This document shows, piece by piece, positions 24,548-31,849 of a DNA stretch of 55,466 nucleotides. The notes under the pieces were generated by a model, which ran no database searches, had not been told where the DNA came from, and saw nothing but the letters and a program-made list of their open reading frames with translations. How positions within the stretch are numbered: the first letter of the stretch is position 1; every line of letters begins with the position of its first letter. The translations under genes were made by a program, and so were the position numbers. Where the stretch lies: positions 1-55,466 of the forward strand of contig JAMCPQ010000028.1 of NCBI GenBank assembly GCA_023379825.1, in the 5' to 3' direction. The stretch comes from Thermoplasmatota archaeon (lineage in GTDB: Archaea > Thermoplasmatota > Thermoplasmata > Thermoplasmatales > Thermoplasmataceae).

Positions 24548-24817
24548 ATGGTAGAGAATCAGTACACGGATGAAATCTTGATGAACATCTCACTGAGAGA
24601 GGCAAAGGATTCATCAGTTAGCAGAAGAGCGGACACTGCAATCTCCGTTCTTAGGGAAAAAGTCTCCAGATACGTGAAGATTGAAAAGGACAAAATATGG
24701 CTGGACAGCAAGGTGAATGAGATCATATGGTCTCATGGAAGGAAGAATATACCATCTAACCTGAAAATAAAAGTGATAAAACTTTCAGATGGAACCGCTG
24801 AAATTGTTCTTCCTTGA
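24548..24817 (+). CDS. rpl31e: 50S ribosomal protein L31e
   Basis: 89 residues. The family pattern is present: YTDEILMNISLREAKDSSVSR then ADTAISVLREKVSRYVK, ending WLDSKVNEIIWSHGRKNIPS. L31e lies at the exit-tunnel rim. Shine-Dalgarno GAGGT precedes ATG 24548. The stop overlaps an in-frame TTG of the aIF6 gene. Confidence 0.97.
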   Translation: MVENQYTDEILMNISLREAKDSSVSRRADTAISVLREKVSRYVKIEKDKIWLDSKVNEIIWSHGRKNIPSNLKIKVIKLSDGTAEIVLP

Positions 24818-24822
24818 AAATT

Positions 24823-25476
24823 ATGATAAGAAAAATTTCAATCCTCAGAAGTAATTTTATAGGTATTTATGCAAAGGCATGGGAGGATGTTGCCTTCCTT
24901 CCATTCAATTCTGAAGAGGAATCCGTAAAGGAGGTTCAGGAAACACTTGGGGTTCCCGTCATCAGGATCCTCATAGACAACTCCTACCTTATTGGATCAA
25001 TGATGACATTGAATTCAAACGGGATAATATTTCCAAACAATTCGGTAAATTTTCCAGACTCTGAATTAAGTAACGGACGGAACATCCTGTACATGGAGGA
25101 TAAGATCAATGCCATTGGAAACGATGTTCTGACAAATGACAGAATTGCACTTGTCCATAAATCGTTTTCAAAAACTGCAATCAAGAAAATTGAAGACTGC
25201 CTTGGCGTTGAGGCAGTTAAGGCCTCAATTGGTGGGATAAAGACAGTAGGAACAGCCGCAGTTCTCAGCTCAAAGGGGATGATTGTAACACCAGGTGCCA
25301 CTGAAGATGAGATAAAATATCTTTCAGAACTTTTCAAAACTCAGGTAAAAGCTGGAACTGCAAACTTTGGAAACATATATGTTGGCGCCTCAATAATTGC
25401 AAACTCAAGAGGAGTCCTTGTAGGAGAGGATACAACTCCAATAGAGCTGGGCAGGATAGATGATGTCCTGTCCTGA
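24823..25476 (+). CDS. eif6: Translation initiation factor aIF6
   Basis: Binds the large subunit and prevents premature joining with the small subunit. Pentein-fold repeats are recognisable: N-terminal IRKISILRSNFIGIYAKAWED, and internal repeats such as LVHKSFSKTAIKKIEDCLGVE and GAS.IANSRGVLVGEDTTPIELGRI at the end. 217 residues from ATG 24823; TTG 24814, overlapping the L31e stop, is the alternative. Last gene of the S19e operon; in many archaea it also follows L31e. Confidence 0.97.
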   Translation: MIRKISILRSNFIGIYAKAWEDVAFLPFNSEEESVKEVQETLGVPVIRILIDNSYLIGSMMTLNSNGIIFPNNSVNFPDSELSNGRNILYMEDKINAIGNDVLTNDRIALVHKSFSKTAIKKIEDCLGVEAVKASIGGIKTVGTAAVLSSKGMIVTPGATEDEIKYLSELFKTQVKAGTANFGNIYVGASIIANSRGVLVGEDTTPIELGRIDDVLS

Positions 25477-25481
25477 AATAG

Positions 25482-26000
25482 TCATGATCTGAGATCTGAA
25501 ATCCTGATGATGGGAATCAGCTGAATGCCGTTTTCAGCAAGGAATTCACTACCCCCTTCCTGCCTGTCCACAACGCATATTGCTCTTTTCACAACAGCCC
25601 CCATTTCCCGGAGTGTGTTTGCACTTTTCAGAACTGATCCGCCTGTTGTGACAACATCCTCCACGATGTCCACTATCTCCCCGGGCCTGACTTCTCCTAT
25701 ATTCAGTTTGCCTGTGCCATGCTTCCTTTCCTTACGGATAATTATGTACCTCTTGCCAGTCAGCATTGATATGGCAACGACCAGAGGCACTGCTCCAAGC
25801 TCCATTCCCGAAACTGTTTCCGACTCTACAAGGTCAGAAAAAGCCCTGGCAACCTGTGTAAGCAATGAAGGGTCGGTACAGGCCTCTTTTATGTCCACAT
25901 AGTACCTTGAATGCTTCCCTGAGGTAAGTACAAAGTCGCCCTCCTTTATTGCGCCAGCATTTTTAAGTGATTCAACGAGCTGCGAGGTATCCTGTTTCAT
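25482..26000 (-). CDS. pyrE: Orotate phosphoribosyltransferase
   Basis: Joins orotate to PRPP to give OMP, the step before the pyrF enzyme also encoded in this window (28788). The PRPP-binding loop reads VDIVEDVVTTGGSVLKSA; other marks are FVLTSGKHSRYYVDIKEA and the flexible loop KERKHGTG. 172 residues. ATG 26000 is preferred over the longer frame because a TATA-like tract near 26022-26034 lies about 26 bp upstream and the longer frame would run into the divergent MFS promoter. Confidence 0.96.
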   Translation of the reverse strand: MKQDTSQLVESLKNAGAIKEGDFVLTSGKHSRYYVDIKEACTDPSLLTQVARAFSDLVESETVSGMELGAVPLVVAISMLTGKRYIIIRKERKHGTGKLNIGEVRPGEIVDIVEDVVTTGGSVLKSANTLREMGAVVKRAICVVDRQEGGSEFLAENGIQLIPIIRISDLRS

Positions 26001-26021
26001 CCCATGGGTAAGGAAAGATGT

Positions 26022-26034
26022 CTTAAGTATAATG
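26022..26034. promoter_or_regulatory. Shared TATA element between pyrE and the 14-TM exporter gene
   Basis: cttaagtataatg works as a TATA-like box on both strands. It lies about 26 bp from pyrE ATG 26000 and about 24 bp from exporter ATG 26052, implying leaderless mRNAs in both directions and ruling out longer start choices for each gene. Confidence 0.6.
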
Positions 26035-26051
26035 TGTATCATGAATACCGG

Positions 26052-27461
26052 ATGGAGACCTATGGCAGGAGAATAATTCTAACGACAAGCATGGGTACAT
26101 TCCTGGCTGTTGTGAATTCGTCATCCCTTCTGGTAAGTATTCCACAGATCATCTATCAGCTTCACATATCATTTTTCACGGCTCTTTGGGTCATAGTTTC
26201 ATACAGCCTGGTACTGACTTTTCTCACACCAATATTTGGAAAATATTCTGATGCCATAGGAAGAAAGAAGCTATATTCCGCCGGTTATATCGCTTTCTTT
26301 ATCGGCTCTCTCGTATCCTCGGTTTCCCTGAATGGGACTGATCTCATAGTAGGGAGGATCATCCAGGGAGTTGCTGGAGCACTTCTGTTCTCAAACAGCC
26401 TGGCCATAATCACAGACAGCTTCAGACCTGAAGATCTGAGAAATGCTCTGGGCATAAATGCTGCTGTTATAGCTCTCGGTACTGCTATAGGGCCCCTCAT
26501 TGGAGGCGTGCTTACAACGTTCACATGGCGAACAATATTCATATTCAATATGCCGTTCGCAATTTTCGGTTTCCTGTATTCTGTAAGGTTCATCAGGGAA
26601 ATGAAAGCCAGGTCTAAGCCTCAGATGGACTGGACAACAGCAGCTTTTCTCTCAGCATTTCTGGTTTCATTCATAGTATACCTCACAATACTTCCGGGCA
26701 GTGATCCTCTAAATCCATATTATCTGGCCCTTGCTGCATTCACTCTGATCATGTTTATAATGTTCCTTGTTTCCGAGAGGTACTCCGTCAAGCCAATTCT
26801 TAACAAGCTGATATTCAGGAACAGGAAATTTGATGTGACAATATATGCACTTGTAGCTTCCTCAGTTCTCAGGTTTTCAATCCTGTTCGGCCTTATCCTT
26901 CTCTTCCAGGGTCCTTTCGGTCTGACGCCTTTAACCGCAGGCATTTACATAATCCCGTATGCTGGAGCAATGGGCCTGGCAAGTTTTCTCATAGGTAGAA
27001 TCAGGAAAAGAGGGGTGGATGTGAGATATGAAACATATGGTCTTATACTCTCATTTGCAGGTGCAATAATACTTGGTCTTTTAATACTTATTTCCCACAG
27101 TTATGCTATCCTCATAGCTCCAATGATAATTGTTGGCCTGGGAAACGGTCTTTTCTATACGCCAAACACAACTGTGATGATGACATCTGTTGCGGCGGAA
27201 AGAAGGGGGGAGACTTCAGGCATCAGAACACTTATGAACAATCTTGGCTCTGTCCTTGGATTGACCATGGTTTTCCTTATACTGACCGACGAAGTATCGG
27301 CTACCGTCATAGACAGGATATTTTTCGGGATTACCACAGCTTTATCAGGAACTGCACTGCACAATTTCTATTATGCGATGTTCCTCATAATGATCATTTC
27401 CGGCTTACTCTGTCTGACAGCGGCAATCATTGTCAACTCTGTAAAATACAACACTCATTGA
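26052..27461 (+). CDS. MFS exporter of the DHA2 (EmrB/QacA) type, 14 TM
   Basis: 469 residues. The N-terminal half carries SLLVSIPQI, a motif A region FGKYSDAIGRKKLY, and motif C ALGTAIGPLIGGVLTTFTWR, which marks antiporters. Fourteen hydrophobic segments can be counted, so DHA2 family is likely: proton-driven efflux of amphipathic or toxic compounds. ATG 26052 fits the TATA spacing and starts METYGRRIILTT just before TM1; an upstream in-frame ATG at 26004 is unlikely. Monocistronic and divergent from pyrE. Confidence 0.9.
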   Translation: METYGRRIILTTSMGTFLAVVNSSSLLVSIPQIIYQLHISFFTALWVIVSYSLVLTFLTPIFGKYSDAIGRKKLYSAGYIAFFIGSLVSSVSLNGTDLIVGRIIQGVAGALLFSNSLAIITDSFRPEDLRNALGINAAVIALGTAIGPLIGGVLTTFTWRTIFIFNMPFAIFGFLYSVRFIREMKARSKPQMDWTTAAFLSAFLVSFIVYLTILPGSDPLNPYYLALAAFTLIMFIMFLVSERYSVKPILNKLIFRNRKFDVTIYALVASSVLRFSILFGLILLFQGPFGLTPLTAGIYIIPYAGAMGLASFLIGRIRKRGVDVRYETYGLILSFAGAIILGLLILISHSYAILIAPMIIVGLGNGLFYTPNTTVMMTSVAAERRGETSGIRTLMNNLGSVLGLTMVFLILTDEVSATVIDRIFFGITTALSGTALHNFYYAMFLIMIISGLLCLTAAIIVNSVKYNTH

Positions 27462-27513
27462 TGTCAGAAAAGATTGACCGGTAAAGCTTCCATTAATAAT
27501 CAGGCGCTTAGAA

Positions 27514-27527
27514 AAATTTTTATATAG
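27514..27527 (+). promoter_or_regulatory. TATA box of ftsZ
   Basis: attttttatata-type tract ending at 27526, about 27 bp before ATG 27550, predicts a leaderless or nearly leaderless ftsZ mRNA. Confidence 0.65.
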
Positions 27528-27549
27528 AATATGGCATAGTGTCAGACAT

Positions 27550-28695
27550 ATGAGCGACATCTTGGATGTTCTTTACCGTTCTGCGATGGAGAATTCTGTT
27601 GAAAGGGGAAACGACCAGGCCAACCAGAGCGATTTTTCTGCTCCGGAGGATCTGGAGATACTGGAAGTTGCAAGAAATCTTGGAGTTTCCATAAAGATAA
27701 TCGGCTGCGGGGGTGGCGGTTCCAATACTGTAAGCAGGATACATAGCGAAGGTCTGGAAGGAGCCAGGCTCATAGCCATAAACACAGACGCAAACCACCT
27801 TTACACAGTTGGTTCTGAGAAGAAGATACTCATTGGGGCCAAGAGAACCAGAGGACTGGGAACTGGCGCCATACCGCAGATAGGAGAAGAGGCTGCGAAT
27901 GAGGATTTGACAAGGATTCAGAAACTGGTTCAGAAAACAGACATTGCGTTTATAACGTGCGGACTGGGGGGAGGTACAGGTACTGGCGCTGCACCAATTG
28001 TGGCAAAATGTGCAAAAAATGCCGGTGCTCTTGTCATATCCATAGTGACGCTGCCATTCACTGCAGAAGGTCACATAAGAATGGATAATGCATTGAGTGG
28101 CCTTGAAAAACTTTCCAAATACTCAGATACAGTCATTGCAATTCCAAACGATAAACTTCTGAAGGAGGTTCCGAAGAAGCCAATTCAGGAAGCATTCCAG
28201 TATGCCGACAAGGTTCTTTCAGCAGCAATGAAGGGAATCACTGAACTTATCACGGACACAGGTCTCATAAACCTTGACTATGCTGACATAAAGGCTATAA
28301 TGAAAGATGGAGGCACTGCAATGATCGGCATAGGAGAGGCATCCGGTGGAACAAACCGCGTACTGGCTGCGCTTAACGATGCAATCAGCTCACCTCTTGT
28401 GGAGGCAGACATATCTGATGCCAAAAACTGCCTCATAAGGGTAGTAGGTGGCCCAAGCATGACAGTGGGCGAGGCAGAAGCAGCCATGAAGGAGATACAG
28501 GAAAAAATTGACCCGGATGCCAGAATCATATGGGGTGCCAATGTGGACGAGAAAATGGGGGAGAGGATAAGGGTCCTGGTGCTTCTGACTGGTGTGAAAT
28601 CGCCATATATGATGTCAGGTGAGGATGAAACGCAGAAGATAAGGCAGCTCCTTGCAGGAAACGAAGGAGTTCCTGACATAGACATAATAAGGTGA
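27550..28695 (+). CDS. ftsZ: Cell division protein FtsZ
   Basis: GTP-dependent tubulin homologue forming the division ring. The tubulin signature GGGTGTG is at residues 140-146; the N-terminal nucleotide strand IKIIGCGGGGSNTVSR is at 48-63; the T7 catalytic loop reads NLDYADIKAIM (about 244-254), with Asp residues needed for GTPase activation at the next subunit. 381 residues; about 40 residues precede the core and a short C-terminal tail ends VPDIDIIR. It stands alone, without sepF or other division genes. A hairpin overlaps its stop codon. Confidence 0.98.
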   Translation: MSDILDVLYRSAMENSVERGNDQANQSDFSAPEDLEILEVARNLGVSIKIIGCGGGGSNTVSRIHSEGLEGARLIAINTDANHLYTVGSEKKILIGAKRTRGLGTGAIPQIGEEAANEDLTRIQKLVQKTDIAFITCGLGGGTGTGAAPIVAKCAKNAGALVISIVTLPFTAEGHIRMDNALSGLEKLSKYSDTVIAIPNDKLLKEVPKKPIQEAFQYADKVLSAAMKGITELITDTGLINLDYADIKAIMKDGGTAMIGIGEASGGTNRVLAALNDAISSPLVEADISDAKNCLIRVVGGPSMTVGEAEAAMKEIQEKIDPDARIIWGANVDEKMGERIRVLVLLTGVKSPYMMSGEDETQKIRQLLAGNEGVPDIDIIR

Positions 28696-28722
28696 AGAAA
28701 GGCTACCCCTGCCATTTCACCT
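28690..28722 (+). repeat. Hairpin at the ftsZ 3' end
   Basis: AGGTGAA (28690-28696, containing the stop TGA) pairs with TTCACCT (28716-28722), and inside it GGC (28701-28703) with GCC (28711-28713). No T-run follows, so it looks more like a 3' stability or processing element than an intrinsic terminator. Confidence 0.5.
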
Positions 28723-28787
28723 GAAACATCCATTACCTCCAATTCAACACATATTTATTTTAGACATACCAATACTGTCTTCTTTGT

Positions 28788-29438
28788 ATGCGTTCAGAAA
28801 ACAGACTAATTGTTGCGCTTGATCTTTATGATGGCCAGAGGGCTATTGATATTGCCGGAGAGATAAGGGAAGAGATTTTCGCGATAAAGGTGAACTGGCC
28901 AATTGTGATGGCAAATGGGTCCGGAATAATTAAGGAACTTTCCAGGATCGCTCCTGTTCTCTGCGATTTCAAGATAGCTGACATACCAAATACGAACCGC
29001 CTTATCACAAAGAAAGCCAGAGAAGAAGGATCATGGGGGATCATTTCTCACGCGTTTACTGGTTCTGATTCTCTTGGTGCAGTGGTCCAGGAGTCAAATG
29101 GGAAAATGAAGGTATTCTCGGTTGTTACAATGTCCCATCCGGGATACAGAGAATTCATGGAACCTCTTTCTGAAAAGATGATAGACGCATCTATGAGAAG
29201 CGGAGTTGATGGATTCATTGTTCCCGGAAACAATTACAGCACAATAGAAAGGGTCAAGAAATCTGCAGGCAAACTCCTGCTGGTCGCTACGGGAATCGGG
29301 GCTCAGGGCGGTAATGCAGGCCTTGCAATCCGTGCCGGGGCAGATTATATAATTGTGGGTAGAAGCATCTACGAGGCAGAGAATCCAATGGCTGCGGCAA
29401 GGGCAATCAATCAGGAAATATTTTCCGAAATCGCATAG
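28788..29438 (+). CDS. pyrF: Orotidine 5'-phosphate decarboxylase
   Basis: Decarboxylates OMP to UMP. The catalytic Lys-Asp-Lys-Asp network is visible: IVALDL start, VNWPIVMANG, CDFKIADIPNTNRL (Asp-x-Lys-x-x-Asp), and the phosphate-gripping GAGADYIIVGRSIY at the end. 216 residues. ATG 28788 has a TATA-like catatttatttta about 30 bp upstream. Convergent with cbiB, two bases between stops. Its pathway partner pyrE lies 3 kb away with its own promoter. Confidence 0.96.
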   Translation: MRSENRLIVALDLYDGQRAIDIAGEIREEIFAIKVNWPIVMANGSGIIKELSRIAPVLCDFKIADIPNTNRLITKKAREEGSWGIISHAFTGSDSLGAVVQESNGKMKVFSVVTMSHPGYREFMEPLSEKMIDASMRSGVDGFIVPGNNYSTIERVKKSAGKLLLVATGIGAQGGNAGLAIRAGADYIIVGRSIYEAENPMAAARAINQEIFSEIA

Positions 29439-29440
29439 TC

Positions 29441-30379
29441 TCAGAGCAGGTAGAGGACTATGATCATGAGCGGGATGGTTATGAAGATAATCATGGTGTA
29501 GAAACTTATAAAATAGATTCTGGAAGCTCTTTTCACATCTTTTGCGGAGGGTTCAAATCCAGTCTCATTTATGATGTGCACCCCAGGCCTCTCAAGTTTG
29601 AGATTCAGGGATGAAGAAAATGCACCAATGGGATATCCGAGATTTCCGCTCTCCGGTATGGTTCTGAGCCTCTTCAGTGGAACACTGGTTACTCTGTAGT
29701 TCAGGAATTCAGAGCTGACATAAACCAGAGCCGTGGAAATTCTGGAAGGGATATAATTCACTGCTGAGTGAACCAGTGCAATCCATCTGCCAAACTCAAA
29801 GTTCTTCTTGTTTCTCTGCCCGAAGAGACTGTCCATTGTCGCTGAAATCCTTGAGAAAAATGCGGCCGGCACTCCAAGTAAGGCAAAATAGAAGAATGGG
29901 GATATGACGTCATTGATAAGCTGGGAGGAGATCCTTTCTATCACAATCGAGCAGATCTGGCCCTCGGTCATTCCAGTCAGGTCAGTTCTTGAATATCTGG
30001 AGGCAAATACCCTCGCCTCTTCAAGATTTCCTGACTCGAGAGGGTTAACTATCTGCTGTATATCCTCACTGAGCCTGGAAACAGAGAATGTGTCCTTGAG
30101 GAGAATTATGCCTATAATGACATAAAGAACCTTGAATGCCATGGAAAAATACAGCAGAAGAATAACAGGAACAAGGAAAATCAGAAGCATTGTGACAAGA
30201 AGCAGCAATCCCCCCAGCTTCCTGTCGCTGATCTTCCTGAAATCATGATCCATAAGATTGGCCCCCTTTCTAATGAGGCTCACAGGATGAAATGCAGATC
30301 TGGGTTCTCCAAAAAGTATGTCAACAAGAATTGCGCCAAGCAATATTATGACACTGTATTCCAGCAACTGAGGATTCAT
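29441..30379 (-). CDS. cbiB: Adenosylcobinamide-phosphate synthase (CbiB/CobD)
   Basis: Integral membrane enzyme that attaches aminopropanol (phosphate) to adenosylcobyric acid in cobalamin synthesis. The family opening is LVDILFGEPRSAFHPVSLI; later ARVFASRYSRTDLTGMTEGQ, FYFALLGVPAAFFSRISATMDS, and GNLGYPIGAFSSSLNLKLERPG. ATG 30379 fits TATA spacing (gatattttaatatc on the minus strand near 30403-30416); a longer frame to 30445 is unlikely. 312 residues. Another cobalamin gene, cbiA, is 22 kb away. Confidence 0.93.
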   Translation of the reverse strand: MNPQLLEYSVIILLGAILVDILFGEPRSAFHPVSLIRKGANLMDHDFRKISDRKLGGLLLLVTMLLIFLVPVILLLYFSMAFKVLYVIIGIILLKDTFSVSRLSEDIQQIVNPLESGNLEEARVFASRYSRTDLTGMTEGQICSIVIERISSQLINDVISPFFYFALLGVPAAFFSRISATMDSLFGQRNKKNFEFGRWIALVHSAVNYIPSRISTALVYVSSEFLNYRVTSVPLKRLRTIPESGNLGYPIGAFSSSLNLKLERPGVHIINETGFEPSAKDVKRASRIYFISFYTMIIFITIPLMIIVLYLL

Positions 30380-30566
30380 GGAGTATAACCATAGCCAGTT
30401 GTTAGATATTAAAATATCACCTGGTGGCTGAATATTATTGATCACTATGTATGCTTCCCAAGAGGCCCGGCCTGAACAAACATGTAAATGGCATATTCAG
30501 ATTTGAAATTCACATCAAAGATTCATCATGCACCTATTATGAAAATATAAAAGTAACTATAACACT

Positions 30567-30626
30567 GGAACCTGGAAACAGATATTGAACCAGAAAATTG
30601 TCACATTGCCATTGTGACATGGTTCC
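30567..30626 (+). repeat. Nested inverted repeats in the cbiB/coiled-coil gap
   Basis: Perfect arms TGTCACA (30599-30605) and TGTGACA (30613-30619) with a 7-nt loop. An outer pair GGAACC (30567-30572) and GGTTCC (30621-30626) encloses this hairpin. An upstream TATA-like box (30541-30551) could start a transcript near 30572, so a small structured RNA is possible; a protein-binding palindrome is equally so. Confidence 0.45.
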
Positions 30627-30770
30627 TGACTTCAATCTCCGGGAAAATCTCACTGTTACAACAGTAATGTCATGTTCCAAGAGGGGCAATGTTTAAAACT
30701 GATACACAGTTAATAGTGACTTTTCCAATTGTAAATCCCAATAAAAAGAAAAAATAAGGGTGGTGTATTA

Positions 30771-30830
30771 TAGTTTGGATGTCCAGTGAGTGAATCAGCA
30801 ATGATACAGAAACATATTTTCTCCAAACTA
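30771..30830. repeat. Perfect 9-bp inverted repeat upstream of the coiled-coil gene
   Basis: TAGTTTGGA (30771-30779) and TCCAAACTA (30822-30830) are exact inverse complements, 42 bp apart. The second arm ends eight bases before the TATA box at 30838. Candidate paired operator half-sites. Confidence 0.45.
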
Positions 30831-30888
30831 CGAAAGGTATATATCTCATTCAAATATGTACGGACATCTTTTGTGATGACTGGTCAGT

Positions 30889-31776
30889 ATGAGTGATCTT
30901 CTCGAGGATTTCGAACAGAAAAGACAGGTGCTTCGGCAGATAGTCGAAGAACACATAAGGAAAAGGGACGACCTTTCCGCAGAAAGCCATAAGTATGCTG
31001 AGGAAAGGGACAATCTGAACTCCGAAGTAAGGGAGTTAAGGGACGAGATCAAGAAGAAGATCGCCCGTAAAGGTGAGCTTATTGATCATGTTCAGAAGCT
31101 TCGTGCTGAAAAGGAGGAACATTATAAGGTCCTGTCCGAACTCCGGAAGGAGCTCAGGAAGATAAAGGATGAGACGAATCTTGAGGGAATGGACCGCAGA
31201 ACCCTGAGGTTCAAGGAAAGAGAACTGCAGAGGCTCGAAACAAGGCAGCAGACAAATATCCTCGATAAGAAAGATGAGATGAAGCTTGTAGCAGAAATCA
31301 GAAAGCTGACCATGGATATCAAGAAAATGAAAACAATTATGGACAAGGAGCTTGAGGGAAACCAGTCCATAAGAGAACTTACACTGAAAGTTAATGCAGA
31401 GAGAAAGGCAGGAGAGACCTTCAAGAAGGAAATTGAGAAAATTTCCAAGGAGATCACACAGTTGAGTGAAGAAATAAATTCTGGTCTTCAGACTCTCGAT
31501 GAGACAAGGAAAAAGGCCGACGATCTCCATGAACTGTTTGTAAAATACAGCCAGGAATCTACAAAAGAGCATGAGATGTTCATTCAGACGAAGAATGAGC
31601 TCCGGGAGCTGGAGAAAGAAGCTACTACTGTCAAGACAAAGAACAAGGCTACAAAGAAGAAGGAGAAAGAAGGTGAGTTACAGAAGAAAGCAACAACACT
31701 GTTCGAGAAATTCAAGAATGGAGAACAGCTCACCACAGAAGATCTTCTTATTCTGCAGAAGGCCGGCTTCCTCTGA
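30889..31776 (+). CDS. COG1340-type archaeal coiled-coil protein
   Basis: 295 residues, almost wholly predicted coiled coil (residues 1-255; heptads rich in Glu/Lys/Leu), ending in a compact motif ATTLFEKFKNGEQLTTEDLLILQKAGFL-like segment (about 268-295) that recurs at the C-terminus of this archaeal family. Function is unknown; relatives are sometimes labelled chromosome-segregation or phosphoserine-phosphatase-like without evidence. Start ATG 30889 lies about 46 bp after the TATA box, so unlike most lead genes here it has a leader of about 20 nt. A terminator-like hairpin follows the stop. Confidence 0.88.
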   Translation: MSDLLEDFEQKRQVLRQIVEEHIRKRDDLSAESHKYAEERDNLNSEVRELRDEIKKKIARKGELIDHVQKLRAEKEEHYKVLSELRKELRKIKDETNLEGMDRRTLRFKERELQRLETRQQTNILDKKDEMKLVAEIRKLTMDIKKMKTIMDKELEGNQSIRELTLKVNAERKAGETFKKEIEKISKEITQLSEEINSGLQTLDETRKKADDLHELFVKYSQESTKEHEMFIQTKNELRELEKEATTVKTKNKATKKKEKEGELQKKATTLFEKFKNGEQLTTEDLLILQKAGFL

Positions 31777-31803
31777 AACTTTTAAAAAGATTTCAGATTT
31801 TTT
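31773..31803 (+). terminator. Hairpin plus T-run after the coiled-coil gene
   Basis: CTGAAA (31773-31778, with the stop codon) pairs with TTTCAG (31791-31796), and inside it CTTT with AAAG across a 3-nt loop with one bulged A. T6 follows at 31798-31803. This resembles an intrinsic terminator; archaeal RNA polymerase is known to terminate at T-runs, so the T-run may be the active part. Confidence 0.55.
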
Positions 31804-31849
31804 CAATAGAGGAGAATTTCTAAAAAACCGGATTAACTATCCGGTCAGT

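Larger units (their letters stand above)
30380..30888. other. Roughly 0.5-kb non-coding region with palindromes and TATA-like boxes
   Basis: Between divergent cbiB and the coiled-coil gene. It holds the cbiB promoter (about 30403-30416), an unassigned TATA-like gaaaatataaaag (30541-30551), a hairpin (30599-30619), the palindrome ACTGTT-AC-AACAGT (30652-30665), a 9-bp inverted repeat (30771-30830) and the TATA box gtatatatc of the coiled-coil gene (30838-30846). No convincing protein-coding frame is seen; the longest are about 20-25 codons. Confidence 0.6.

Noticed and set aside
30380-30620. Cobalamin riboswitch upstream of cbiB
   Set aside because: The cbiB transcript is predicted to start at about 30383, right before its ATG, leaving no leader to hold a riboswitch; no B12-box seen.
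30873-30879. GTGATGA resembling a C box just before the coiled-coil gene
   Set aside because: No properly spaced D box; more likely leader sequence of the mRNA.
31036-31572. 178-codon minus-strand frame
   Set aside because: Antisense to the coiled-coil gene; Phe/Leu/Cys richness is the mirror of Lys/Glu codons.
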